Shown here piece by piece: positions 26,775 through 35,178 of a stretch of DNA of 64,000 bases; positions within the stretch are counted from its first letter, which is position 1; the number at the start of each line of letters is the position of its first letter. Source of the DNA: Lysinibacillus sp. BPa_S21. Its GTDB lineage: Bacteria; Bacillota; Bacilli; Bacillales_A; Planococcaceae. Location of the stretch: assembly GCF_023337795.1 (NCBI RefSeq), contig NZ_JALIRS010000007.1:168419-232418 (forward strand), given 5' to 3'. A program made the translations under genes and the position numbers. The notes under the pieces were generated by a model that ran no database searches, was not told the DNA's origin, and saw only the letters and a program-made list of their open reading frames with translations.

Positions 26775-27632
26775 TTACCATCCTTTTTTCGTATAGTACA
26801 TAATATCTTCAAGCGTTGGTTTTTCCATAATGACAGAATCCCCAAATATGTTCGCCACACGATTTTTATCCGCAGTTAATGCCTCAAAGCCTGTGTTCGA
26901 TTTTCGGATGGCAACAAACTCTCGTTCCGTTTCCTGATCCAATAAATTCAATGTCCCTTTGACAATGGCATATTCTTCTTCAATCTTGTAAAATTCCTTC
27001 GTGAATATATGCTCACCATTATGAACAAAGGTAATATAATCTGCAATTCGATCTAGATCTGTTGTTATATGTGTCGAGAAGAAAATCGTTTTATCTTCAT
27101 CTTGCATTAATTCATGTAAAATATTTAGTAACTCTCTACGAAATATCGGATCAAGACCGGCAGTAGGTTCATCCATAATTATTAATTCTGCATGATGAGC
27201 TAAAGCTATGGCTAACGAAGCTTTCATCTTCATCCCCTTCGAAAAGGTCTTCATATTTTTATTCAATGGTAGTTCGAACTGATTAACATAACGTTGAAAG
27301 GCTTCATCATCCCAGTTTTTATAGGCCGGTTTAATAATCCTTTTCATATCCTTTAACGTTACGTTTTCATAAAAGACATTTTCATCATAGACAAAGCCAA
27401 TACGTTCCTTTATTTCTTTTTCATGTTTTTTATAATTCATCCCAAACACTGAAACAGTACCACTATCTTGCCTTAGTAAATTCATAATCAGCTTGATTGT
27501 TGTAGATTTCCCTGCACCATTTCCCCCGATAAATCCAGTTACAAAGCCCTTTTTTACGTTGATAGAGAAATCCTTTATCTGAAATCCCTTAAAAGATTTA
27601 TGAACATGCTGTAATTCAATGACATTTTCCAT
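26775..27632 (-). CDS. ABC exporter ATPase, cassette B
   Basis: 285 aa. Walker A GGNGAGKST, signature FSKGMKMKASLAI, Walker B LIIMDEPTAGLDP and switch His (FFSTHITTDL) are in order. A C-terminal extension (about residues 215-285) ends VANIFGDSVIMEKPTLEDIM, which is shared with YtrB/BcrA-like exporter ATPases. The signature has MKMK in place of the usual GQ, as in this subgroup. It overlaps permease B and is preceded by an operator-like repeat and the last codons of a lost GntR gene. Confidence 0.85.
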   Translation of the reverse strand: MENVIELQHVHKSFKGFQIKDFSINVKKGFVTGFIGGNGAGKSTTIKLIMNLLRQDSGTVSVFGMNYKKHEKEIKERIGFVYDENVFYENVTLKDMKRIIKPAYKNWDDEAFQRYVNQFELPLNKNMKTFSKGMKMKASLAIALAHHAELIIMDEPTAGLDPIFRRELLNILHELMQDEDKTIFFSTHITTDLDRIADYITFVHNGEHIFTKEFYKIEEEYAIVKGTLNLLDQETEREFVAIRKSNTGFEALTADKNRVANIFGDSVIMEKPTLEDIMYYTKKGW

Positions 27633-27682
27633 CTTTCATCCTCCGTATGCAATAATGTAAGCATTTCCTTGAGCTCTTTCAG
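27633..27682 (-). pseudogene. Remnant of the cassette B GntR gene
   Basis: Immediately before the ATPase start, ELKEMLTLLHTEDE is encoded, matching ELKEMLTLLYSEDE at the C-terminus of the GntR regulator at 25102-25479. The rest of the gene is missing. It shows that cassette B once had the same GntR-ATPase-permease order. Confidence 0.8.
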
Positions 27683-27703
27683 GAAAATACTCCGCTTCCG
27701 AAA

Positions 27704-27741
27704 TATTGTGTATATACTTTATATACAATATATACACAATA
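27704..27741 (-). promoter_or_regulatory. Inverted-repeat operator before cassette B
   Basis: TATTGTGTATATA (27704-27716) and TATATACACAATA (27729-27741) are perfect inverted repeats 12 bp apart. TTGTGT and TATATA elements compatible with a leftward promoter lie within it. Such long dyads are typical YtrA-type GntR sites. None is seen upstream of the GntR gene in cassette A. Confidence 0.7.
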
Positions 27742-27840
27742 AACATATTTTGCAAGTGGAAATTAAATTTAATGTTTTTTATAAAAAAAGGGTCATAAGT
27801 TTTGTCAGGAATTAAAGGGCAAGTATTTATTGAGTAAAGG

Positions 27841-27878
27841 AAAAGTCTACCGTCAATTTGAATGACAGTAGACTTTTG
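27841..27878 (-). terminator. Terminator after the alpha/beta hydrolase
   Basis: AAAAGTCTAC...GTCA pairs with TGAC...GTAGACTTTT, 30 bp past the hydrolase stop. Confidence 0.7.
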
Positions 27879-27907
27879 AAATTGTACATAATTTGAATAG
27901 TGTAAGA

Positions 27908-28852
27908 TTAAAGATCTTCTATATATTTTTCTGATTCATCAGCTATTCGCTTAAATTCAATATCATGAATATAGTGTGAGCAATCTAATTTTATGAATGT
28001 GCCGTCATTATGCTTACTAATGAAATCTCTTTGAAATTCATTCCACTCCTCTTCATTCCAGCCTGTCCCTTGACCATTTGAAAGGAACAACAGCATAGGA
28101 ACATTTGGTATTCCAGCCGCTCCTACCTTTTCAGCATTTGCCTGAATAGACTTAATTTCATTCAACATATTTTTAGTTACCGTTCTACGATAAAAAATCA
28201 CTTTATACAATTCTTTTTCCTCATCGGTTAAAGTCCCATATTTTATGGCATCACTTTCAGAAATGCCCGGAATCCACCTAGTTATACCAATATTCGCAGC
28301 AAAGGCACTTACATGAACTAGAGGCATATTTAGATCATAATCTTTATATGTAGCAGGAACAGCCATATCCAACCCTATAATTGCTTTTACTTCATTCGGG
28401 TAGACTTGTGCCCAATACAATGCTTCAATACCAGACATAGAATGGGGAAATAAAATATATGGTCCTTCAACACCTGATTTTAATAGAGCTTCTCTTGTTT
28501 CTTGTAAAATTGTATCAATATCACGGTCAGAATCTGAGATGTCACTAAAGCCATAGCCTGCCTTTTCAACGACAACGATTTTATAGTTATCGCTTAACAG
28601 AGAAAATAATGATTTAAAATCTAAAACAGGTGAACTTGTGCCTCCTCCAGACATAAATACAAGCGTTTCTTCTCCATTCCCTTCTGTATACACATGCATT
28701 TGATGACCATTCACTTCTACCATTTTCCCTGGTGGCGTAAATAATTGATCTTCCTTTGATAATTGGTTGTGATGAATAATATAACTTGTCGTAATGATTA
28801 ACAAAAGTATCGCTATAATAATTGAAAAAAGTATCAAGATTCGTTTAAACAC
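27908..28852 (-). CDS. Membrane-anchored alpha/beta hydrolase
   Basis: 314 aa. An N-terminal hydrophobic helix (about residues 4-27) is followed by an alpha/beta hydrolase domain: oxyanion region FMSGGGTSSPVLD, nucleophile elbow PHSMSG (Ser in H-x-S-x-G form, His in place of the first Gly), and a late His in LDCSHYIHDIE. It is probably displayed outside the membrane. A GTG is used as start; its ribosome-binding site is weak. Substrate unknown. Confidence 0.75.
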   Translation of the reverse strand: MFKRILILFSIIIAILLLIITTSYIIHHNQLSKEDQLFTPPGKMVEVNGHQMHVYTEGNGEETLVFMSGGGTSSPVLDFKSLFSLLSDNYKIVVVEKAGYGFSDISDSDRDIDTILQETREALLKSGVEGPYILFPHSMSGIEALYWAQVYPNEVKAIIGLDMAVPATYKDYDLNMPLVHVSAFAANIGITRWIPGISESDAIKYGTLTDEEKELYKVIFYRRTVTKNMLNEIKSIQANAEKVGAAGIPNVPMLLFLSNGQGTGWNEEEWNEFQRDFISKHNDGTFIKLDCSHYIHDIEFKRIADESEKYIEDL

Positions 28853-28935
28853 CGTCTTTCAACTACCCCTCACAAGGTTTTTACTATCCACCAAAAACAA
28901 ATTAACAAACTCCCCCAACAACATTTGTATAGCTT

Positions 28936-29439
28936 TTAGAGTTCCAACATGTAATCGATAAACCGCATCTTTTGACCATTCATTTCGAACTCATCACCAC
29001 TTGTACACACTTGTTTAAAACCGTTTTTTTCAAGAACCTTTTGAGAGGCAATATTATTTGTCGTTGTTTTTGCTTTAATCTTTTTTACACTGACCTCTGT
29101 TTCTAAAAGTAGCTTTAAGGCTTTCGCCCCTATTCCTTTTCCACCATATTCTTTACCTACTCTATAGCCGACTTCTGCTGTATTGTTCGCTGTATCTATA
29201 TCTACTAAATTAATTCTTCCAACAATATTGCCTGCGTTATCCCTTATTAAGTAAAATTTCGATTTCTCTTCTTCTTGTTCAGCTAAAAGCTTTCTATGCT
29301 TTATGTTAAACGTTTCAAACTTATAATAATCTTCCCCACGACTTGGTACCATTTGTTCAAAAAATAGTCTATTATTCTTTTCAAACTCTAATAATTCTTC
29401 CGCGTCACATTCTTGTAAGCTATTAATTGATATTTCCAA
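28936..29439 (-). CDS. GNAT-family N-acetyltransferase
   Basis: 167 aa. The acetyl-CoA loop appears as VGYRVGKEYGGKGIGAKALK, and NNIASQKVLEKNGFKQV is the usual late helix. It resembles RimJ/RimL-type enzymes that acetylate protein N-termini or small amines. There is a stand-alone promoter region on the right and no cotranscribed gene within 80 bp. Substrate unknown. Confidence 0.75.
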   Translation of the reverse strand: MEISINSLQECDAEELLEFEKNNRLFFEQMVPSRGEDYYKFETFNIKHRKLLAEQEEEKSKFYLIRDNAGNIVGRINLVDIDTANNTAEVGYRVGKEYGGKGIGAKALKLLLETEVSVKKIKAKTTTNNIASQKVLEKNGFKQVCTSGDEFEMNGQKMRFIDYMLEL

Positions 29440-29551
29440 CCTAATCCATCCCCTCGTTCTTTAAAATACGTCACAAAACCAATATTTGAAAACTTAAAGT
29501 ATATTGACACTAAGAAAAATCACCCCTCTAAGTCCTTCAATCGATCTATAT

Positions 29552-29815
29552 CTACTGTCTTGATTGTTTAGGGAAAATATAAAAATAACAAACGAAACCA
29601 ATGATCATTGCGGGTAGTAAAGCAATCCCTATATTTTGTACAAATGCACTTGCGAACACTTTAAAAACCTCAATAACGTCCTTAGATACAATGTTTTGAT
29701 ACTGTTCTGCATTTGCCAAACCTCTGATTATTAAGGTTACAATAAAAATAATGATATAACTAATTAAGCTATATTTAATACTTTTTAGTTTGAAATTTAA
29801 AGTATTTTTCTCCAT
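29552..29815 (-). CDS. Small two-helix membrane protein, unknown
   Basis: 87 aa with two hydrophobic segments (about residues 13-33 and 57-80) separated by a polar loop. AAGGGTG lies before the ATG. No family is recognised. It is located between two acetyltransferase genes on the same strand but has about 110 bp or more on each side, so it may be transcribed alone. Confidence 0.55.
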   Translation of the reverse strand: MEKNTLNFKLKSIKYSLISYIIIFIVTLIIRGLANAEQYQNIVSKDVIEVFKVFASAFVQNIGIALLPAMIIGFVCYFYIFPKQSRQ

Positions 29816-29912
29816 TTCATCACCCTTTTCTTACCTTAATTTATGGTAATTATCACATATTGGAATTTATATTAACAGGAATTTTTGAAATAGAGGAAAA
29901 TAGAAACTATAT

Positions 29913-29956
29913 AAAAGTGCGACAAAAATCACTAAATAGGTTTTTGTCGCACTTAT
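29913..29956 (-). terminator. Hairpin terminator
   Basis: AAGTGCGACAAAAA pairs with TTTTTGTCGCACTT; leftward it runs into TTTTATATAG. It lies downstream of the acetyltransferase ending at 30081. Confidence 0.75.
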
Positions 29957-30080
29957 AAATCATATTAACAATCCGTTTCATAAATACTTTCTACAAATAT
30001 CACAAAGCATATTCACCATAGTATCCCTATCATTCTCGATTGCCAGGATTATTATGATCCATTTGAAATTACTATAAAAC

Positions 30081-30656
30081 TTATATATTCTTCTCCAAAA
30101 ACTCTGTATGCAACAAACTATAGATCAACATATCTTTACATTCTCCTGTCACACTATGACATTCAAACTGTCTTAAGCAGCCTTCTTCTTTAAAGTTGAA
30201 TTTCGACAATAACTTCTTTGAAGCTCTGTTTTCTTCTGTAACGATTGCCTGTATTCTTACTAAGCCTAACTGATTAAATCCTATTGATAATACTTCTTTA
30301 ATAGCTTCCGACATAATACCACGGTGCCAATATTCTTCAGATAATTCATAACCAATTTCAGCTCGTTTGCCTGCAAATTCGCTCAGAAAAATAGTACCAA
30401 TAATTTCATCCGTTTCTTTGTTAGCAATAGCAAAACGAATAATCCAACCTTCATCATAGCCTTTGTTCCAAAAGTTAATTACTTCATAACTTCTTTCTAA
30501 AGTCTCTGGCCCATTCCAATCAAGATAACGATAAACATTTTCATTTGAATAATAATTGAATAACGCAGGAGCATCCTCCAACTTCAACTTTCTTAATGTA
30601 ATGCGTTCAGTTTGTACTGTTGGAAAAGAGGTTCCTAATAATTTCGTAAAGTTCAT
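30081..30656 (-). CDS. GNAT-family N-acetyltransferase, RimJ/RimL type
   Basis: 191 aa. The N-terminal strand TERITLRKLKLEDAPALFNY and GYELSEEYWHRGIMSEAIKE with ENRASKKLLSKFNFKEEG form a complete RimJ/RimL-type domain. AGGAG lies 7 nt before the ATG. Monocistronic, with a terminator about 125 bp downstream. Substrate unknown. Confidence 0.8.
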   Translation of the reverse strand: MNFTKLLGTSFPTVQTERITLRKLKLEDAPALFNYYSNENVYRYLDWNGPETLERSYEVINFWNKGYDEGWIIRFAIANKETDEIIGTIFLSEFAGKRAEIGYELSEEYWHRGIMSEAIKEVLSIGFNQLGLVRIQAIVTEENRASKKLLSKFNFKEEGCLRQFECHSVTGECKDMLIYSLLHTEFLEKNI

Positions 30657-30772
30657 TTTTTCACTCCTATTTTTTGAATGAATAAACTAATGATGAAAGT
30701 TCAAAAGAAGCTGATTAGATTATAGCTGACCTGCATTACCTAAAAAAACCTCATACATATTTCATAAAAGAA

Positions 30773-30809
30773 AATAAGCCAATGTGGTCAAAAACCACAC
30801 TAGCTTATT
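30773..30809 (-). terminator. Terminator overlapping the CD3324-family gene end
   Basis: AATAAGC...TGTGG pairs with CCACA...GCTTATT, followed leftward by a T-rich tract; the stop codon at 30805 lies in the stem. Confidence 0.7.
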
Positions 30810-31086
30810 CGATTCTTCTTCTTTTCTCTTTTAGTACAATTCTTTGAATACTCTTTGAAGACAAATAATATTTTTCACCTAAAGTAGCGGTGTCCGCTCC
30901 TGATAGATAATCGTTATAAATATTGAAATTTCTTACATCCAATTCTTTTCTCGTAGCAGTATTGGATCCCCAATCCTTCTTATGTTCTGCTCTCCGCGGT
31001 ATATAAATATATTCACCATCGACATATTCTTGTATTAACTCTAACAACTCTGCTGGTAGAATATGCTTTGCTTTTTTATAGCTCAT
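30805..31086 (-). CDS. CD3324-family small protein with predicted HTH
   Basis: 93 aa. The N-terminal half ends EYIYIPRRAEHKKDWG, a hallmark of CD3324-family proteins, and the second half (NDYLSGADTATLGEKYYLSS, KSIQRIVLKEKRRR) has the look of a helix-turn-helix related to Mor-type activators. AGGAG lies 7 nt before the ATG. No partner gene is adjacent. Regulatory role inferred from the fold only. Confidence 0.7.
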   Translation of the reverse strand: MSYKKAKHILPAELLELIQEYVDGEYIYIPRRAEHKKDWGSNTATRKELDVRNFNIYNDYLSGADTATLGEKYYLSSKSIQRIVLKEKRRRIE

Positions 31087-31121
31087 ATTTGCACTCCTAA
31101 ATGTTAATATTTTTTAGGAAG

Positions 31122-31164
31122 AGCAAAGGCTATTTTTTTATCTTATATTGCAATAGCCTTTGCT
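31122..31164. terminator. Strong hairpin of uncertain direction
   Basis: AGCAAAGGCTATT pairs with AATAGCCTTTGCT over a 17-nt loop. It stands upstream of the CD3324-family start, so it may end leftward transcription from the region of repeat R3. Confidence 0.5.
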
Positions 31165-31244
31165 ATGCAAAAAAAGTATACCTTCTCATCAAACAATCCC
31201 CCCTTGTATTTTTGTGATTTCAATCCATAATATACCATAAAAGG

Positions 31245-31508
31245 CTCATCACCAAAACGTGTGGTTGATTTCCGTTCCGGCTGGGCGCTTTCCTGGGGGC
31301 GTCCGATGAGCCGCTTCACTCGCGTTGCTCACTCCAGGGTCTCGGGCCAACATGATGTTGGTCACGAAGGCGTTATCACAGGATGTGATGGTTTTAGCCT
31401 TCGTTCCTCTATTGCTAATCCCCAAGGAGTCGCCAGCCTCCACTCCAATCAACTTATATACATAGAATACGTTTTAACTAATGTCATCCCATAACTTTCG
31501 GTGATGAC
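31245..31508. repeat. Dispersed fold-back repeat, copy R3
   Basis: The most complete copy: outer inverted repeat CTCATCACCAAAA (31245 on) opposing CTTTCGGTGATGA, inner inverted repeat GTTGATTTCCGTTCC opposing CACTCCAATCAAC, and the middle hairpin insert seen in R2 (CCAACATGATGTTGG and CGAAGGC...GCCTTCG). Frames crossing it on both strands are not genes. Confidence 0.88.
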
Positions 31509-31558
31509 CCATATTGTCAAAAAAAACAAATTGGTTTTATAGATTCCTATATGCTCTA

Positions 31559-32578
31559 CTATTCTTTACTTATTAATTTTAATTTTTCATAGCCCTTTAT
31601 ATTTAAGCTTATTTGTTTTTCTTTATTCCAAATACTATAAGGGTAAACTAAGTTAACAACGGTTTTCCCATCTTTCATTTCGATATTGGCTCCTCGTGCA
31701 TAAAAGGACTCTCCCTTTTCATTTGTTAATGCCCATTCAAAAAATTGATTTTCATCCTCATAAATATTTGCATCGACCATTAGAGATACATGCATAGAGC
31801 CATTCGTAAGGGTTGCTGATTGAAGTTCAATACCTTCAACAGCTTTTTCCGCTTCAAATGATTGTGTTACAACCTTCGTTGGTGTTAATGTAAATGGCCA
31901 TTCTCCATTAATAGTGACAATCCCTTTCTTTTCTGTATAGAAATGAATTGTTTCAATTACTAATTGAGCGTTATCTAGAGAAGGCCATGCCCGGTCATTC
32001 GACTGTAATATTTGTTCTAAAATTATAGATTGGTCGGTTCCTTTCAGCATTTGCTCCTCAATATTACCCGTAAAACCTTTTGAAGCAAGGGGCTTTGCAT
32101 CTGAAACAAGGGCATCAATTTCTTTTCCTTTAGAATCGTATATACGATATTCAATTTCCATATGCTGAATATCTCTTAAATCCATGTTCCTTGGTAAAAT
32201 CTCAAACTGTAGCCCTACACGGTAGGCATCAGCAAATGTATTTTCAAGTGTAACCGTAATATCTTGTGAATTTTGCGATACCCCAACATATTGTACTTCT
32301 CCATTTTGACTAGCAAGTTCAATCCCAGCATTCTCCTGGAAACCTAGGAATGCTTTTAGTTTAGCCATTGCTGTATCATTAGACAAAATCACACCTGAAG
32401 CGAGCACTGCACATGCAGCCGCAGCTGAAATAGGCTTCAGCCAACGTTTTTTTGTCTTTTTCTTTGTTTTAGAGCGAATCTCTGTATAGGAACGCTCAAA
32501 AGCTTTTTGCACAATTTCCGGTAGTTCTTGTTTTCTATTCATTTCCTCATGTAAACGATCATCTAATGATTTTTTCAT
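31559..32578 (-). CDS. DUF4179-type anti-sigma factor
   Basis: 339 aa. A basic N-terminal cytoplasmic part (about residues 1-48, with KTKKKTKKRWLK) precedes one membrane helix (about 49-66, ISAAAACAVLASGVIL) and a large extracellular domain beginning LKAFLGFQENAG, characteristic of DUF4179. It overlaps the sigma-factor gene by 4 bp (ATGA), so the two are translationally coupled. It presumably holds the sigma factor at the membrane until an envelope signal releases it. Confidence 0.82.
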   Translation of the reverse strand: MKKSLDDRLHEEMNRKQELPEIVQKAFERSYTEIRSKTKKKTKKRWLKPISAAAACAVLASGVILSNDTAMAKLKAFLGFQENAGIELASQNGEVQYVGVSQNSQDITVTLENTFADAYRVGLQFEILPRNMDLRDIQHMEIEYRIYDSKGKEIDALVSDAKPLASKGFTGNIEEQMLKGTDQSIILEQILQSNDRAWPSLDNAQLVIETIHFYTEKKGIVTINGEWPFTLTPTKVVTQSFEAEKAVEGIELQSATLTNGSMHVSLMVDANIYEDENQFFEWALTNEKGESFYARGANIEMKDGKTVVNLVYPYSIWNKEKQISLNIKGYEKLKLISKE

Positions 32579-33093
32579 AGCAACTGTGCCCCCTCAACAT
32601 AATAATTATTTTTCAGATATTGCTTCGCTCTAGAAATCCTCGACTTAATCGTCCCTTCTGATTCATGAAGAAATACACTAATTTCTTTTGTCGTGAGTCC
32701 GTTCACATAATAAAGTGTTAAAGCAATGCGATAGTTCTCATCAAGACTCTCTAATGCTTCATCGAGCTCAAGTGAAATTTGATCTTGGTGTCGGAGTTCA
32801 TGCATTGTCGTTACATCTAGTGGTACAGTACGCTGATCCTGCTTTATAAAGCGATAGCAGTTATTTAAAAGAATTCGACAAATCCATGTATTAAAATATT
32901 TTGCTTCTTTTAGAGAATCTATTTTTTCATAAGCTGTCAAAATCGTATCTTGTAGAAGATCTGCAATATCCTCATCTTTCAAACCAAGTCGTTTGGCTGT
33001 CCGATAAAGTATCATTTCGTATTGACAGATTAATTGTATAAACGCTTCTCCATCGCCCTTCTTTGCTTTTTTTACAAGAAACTCGGATTGCAT
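32575..33093 (-). CDS. ECF sigma factor
   Basis: 172 aa. Region 2 is seen in ADLLQDTILTAYEKIDSLKE and FNTWICRILLNNCYRFIK; region 4 in LYYVNGLTTKEISVFLHESE, GTIKSRISRAKQYL. AGAGGTG lies before the ATG. The gene pairs with a DUF4179 anti-sigma factor, as in SigV/SigX-like modules of bacilli, but it is distinct from the SigW encoded at 59433-59996. The upstream DNA has an ATCGTTAG direct repeat that may be part of its own promoter. Confidence 0.85.
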   Translation of the reverse strand: MQSEFLVKKAKKGDGEAFIQLICQYEMILYRTAKRLGLKDEDIADLLQDTILTAYEKIDSLKEAKYFNTWICRILLNNCYRFIKQDQRTVPLDVTTMHELRHQDQISLELDEALESLDENYRIALTLYYVNGLTTKEISVFLHESEGTIKSRISRAKQYLKNNYYVEGAQLL

Positions 33094-33119
33094 GTCATCA
33101 CCTCTTTTTTCTCTTTCAT

Positions 33120-33148
33120 ATCGTTAGAGCATTTTGATGGATCGTTAG
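33120..33148 (-). promoter_or_regulatory. Direct repeat ahead of the ECF sigma gene
   Basis: ATCGTTAG occurs at 33120-33127 and 33141-33148 (CTAACGAT on the coding strand), 21 bp apart, with TGCAAC just upstream of the distal one. Spacing and position fit a self-recognised ECF promoter, but this is tentative. Confidence 0.35.
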
Positions 33149-33179
33149 TTGCACTGATTTATTATTTATAGTACTAAAA

Positions 33180-33208
33180 AGCAACCGACGAAATAAAAGT
33201 CGGTTGCT
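33180..33208. terminator. Hairpin in the sigma/chemoreceptor spacer
   Basis: A perfect 10-bp stem (AGCAACCGAC with GTCGGTTGCT). On the leftward strand it is followed by TTTTTAG. No leftward gene precedes it, so it may bound a short unseen transcript. Confidence 0.5.
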
Positions 33209-33461
33209 ACTTAAATTGTAAATGGCAGGATATTTAAAACAACTGGTGCTGTTTTCTTTCCCCAATTAGGTATTTCAACTCTTTTCAAACCTCTATAAAA
33301 AAACCGAAAAACAAAGGACTTTTATACCTCAATTCGACACACATTAAGTAATAAGTCTGTCAATTTATTATTGACATTCATGTTTTATTGCATAATACTA
33401 TACTTAAAATTCGAGTTTTTATAGGCATAAAGTTCCAATAAAACTCAAAGGAGGGAACTAT

Positions 33462-35126
33462 TTGAAAAGCAAAAGTATTAAGCGACGATTATTGTTTTTT
33501 ACATTAAGTTTGTTGTTATTGTCCTCTGTACTCAATTCCGCATTAAGTGTATGGATTGTCGGCAAAAATAGTAAAGAGGTTCTAATTGAGAAAGCTAATG
33601 AACAGGTCTATGAAATCGCCAAGCAAGCAGAAACTATATTAAACTCTGAGAGTGATCCCATCTCATCTTTACAAGATTTTGTAGAATTAAAAGCAAAACA
33701 AGAGAATGTAACGTATGCTATTGTCATTGATACGAATGTAAAAGCTGTGGCACATAGTGATACGGGGAAATTGGGTAAATCGTATAAGGATACATATACA
33801 ATCGACGGTGCTAAACACGGAAAGAAACAATTTACAAGATGGTATGCTGAAGTTCAAGGTATATGGACATATGACATCATGGAGCCTATCTATAAAGATG
33901 GAGAGCTTTATGGAGTGATTGATATTGGGGTGCCTGAAAGCGGCATTCAATCTATTACAAACTCTGTATTAATATACCAGATTATTACTGGCATAGTGAG
34001 TTTTATTATTATAGGTGCTTTAATGTGGTGGATTATTGGTCGCATTGTTGCTGCCATTAAAAATCTAGAAAATATTATTCATCAAACTACAAGCTTAGAT
34101 TTTACCGCAAATCCAAAGTTAGAGAAGCTATTACACCATCAAGATGAAATCGGTTTGATGGCAAAAGGCATCTCTGGTATGCAATCGGCATTAAAGAATG
34201 TTACCGTCAACATTCATAATACTAGCACCGAGTTATCAGATTCCTCAAAGATTCTTATTCAAGTAGCAGAAGATACGGTACGTACAACAGACGAGATTAG
34301 CTCAGCTATTAATGAAATAGCAAAAGCTACAGAAGAGCAGGCTCATGATACAGAACAAAGTGCAGAACAATTAAATCAACTTTCTGGAAATATTGATCGT
34401 GTTATTGAGCGCACTGAGAAGATTGCTTCCATGACAGATGATATTGATCAGTTAAGTAATGAAGGTGTAGAAACGATCAACCAACTGTCTATTTGGTCAG
34501 AAAAGAACCGTGATTCTTCTCAACAAGTAAGTAACATCGTTCAAGAAGTAAATAAAACTTCATCTGATATATCAAGTATTGTCAATACAATTACAGAGAT
34601 CGCAACGCAAACTAATCTATTGGCTCTAAATGCTTCCATTGAGTCAGCTCGAGTAGGTGAAGCAGGTAAAGGTTTCGCGGTTGTTGCAGATGAAATTCGA
34701 AAATTATCGGAACAGACATCTATAGCCACGGAAGATATTAAACATAAAATCTCTGCCATTCAGGCTATTTCTAAAAGTGCTGTGCAGGAAATTAGTACAA
34801 GCCTTAGCATCGTCGAACAAAATGTAAAAGCTACAAATGATACTAGCGAAATCTTCCATACAATAAAGGTAGCACTAGATCAAACAAGTGAAGTGGCACA
34901 AGAGGTAAAACATTTATCTCATGAGATGAATGAGCGCAAGGAGCAAATCGTTAGTGCAGTTCAAAACATATCCGCTTCTGCAGTAGAAACCTCAGCCGGA
35001 GCAGAACAAGTTTCGGCATCCGCAAATGAACAGCTTAAAGGCATTGAAACTGTTTCTGAAAAAGCGAAGGATCTAACCGTTATGGTCGATGCTTTAAGAG
35101 ATGAAATGAAAAAATTCACTATTTAA
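33462..35126 (+). CDS. Methyl-accepting chemotaxis protein
   Basis: 554 aa. TTG start with GGAGGG 6 nt upstream. A first membrane helix (about residues 10-30), an extracellular single-Cache-like sensor (about 35-170, with [19 protein letters not shown] and [11 protein letters not shown]), a second helix (about 171-195), HAMP, then a long coiled coil with the CheA/CheW-contacting hairpin [20 protein letters not shown] and [18 protein letters not shown]. It directs swimming towards or away from an unidentified ligand. No other che gene is nearby. Confidence 0.88.
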   Translation: MKSKSIKRRLLFFTLSLLLLSSVLNSALSVWIVGKNSKEVLIEKANEQVYEIAKQAETILNSESDPISSLQDFVELKAKQENVTYAIVIDTNVKAVAHSDTGKLGKSYKDTYTIDGAKHGKKQFTRWYAEVQGIWTYDIMEPIYKDGELYGVIDIGVPESGIQSITNSVLIYQIITGIVSFIIIGALMWWIIGRIVAAIKNLENIIHQTTSLDFTANPKLEKLLHHQDEIGLMAKGISGMQSALKNVTVNIHNTSTELSDSSKILIQVAEDTVRTTDEISSAINEIAKATEEQAHDTEQSAEQLNQLSGNIDRVIERTEKIASMTDDIDQLSNEGVETINQLSIWSEKNRDSSQQVSNIVQEVNKTSSDISSIVNTITEIATQTNLLALNASIESARVGEAGKGFAVVADEIRKLSEQTSIATEDIKHKISAIQAISKSAVQEISTSLSIVEQNVKATNDTSEIFHTIKVALDQTSEVAQEVKHLSHEMNERKEQIVSAVQNISASAVETSAGAEQVSASANEQLKGIETVSEKAKDLTVMVDALRDEMKKFTI

Positions 35127-35131
35127 CTGAA

Positions 35132-35168
35132 CAAAAAAAGCTGATTCAATTATGAATCAGCTTTTTTA
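35132..35168. terminator. Bidirectional terminator, chemoreceptor and ohyA
   Basis: AAAAAGCTGATTCA pairs with TGAATCAGCTTTTT around ATTA, with A and T runs on the two sides; the two genes converge here. Confidence 0.88.
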
Positions 35169-35178
35169 GTATATATCT

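Noticed and set aside
31249..31494. Frames on both strands within repeat R3
   Set aside because: They lie wholly inside the fold-back repeat; similar frames in R2 and R5 are not conserved as protein.
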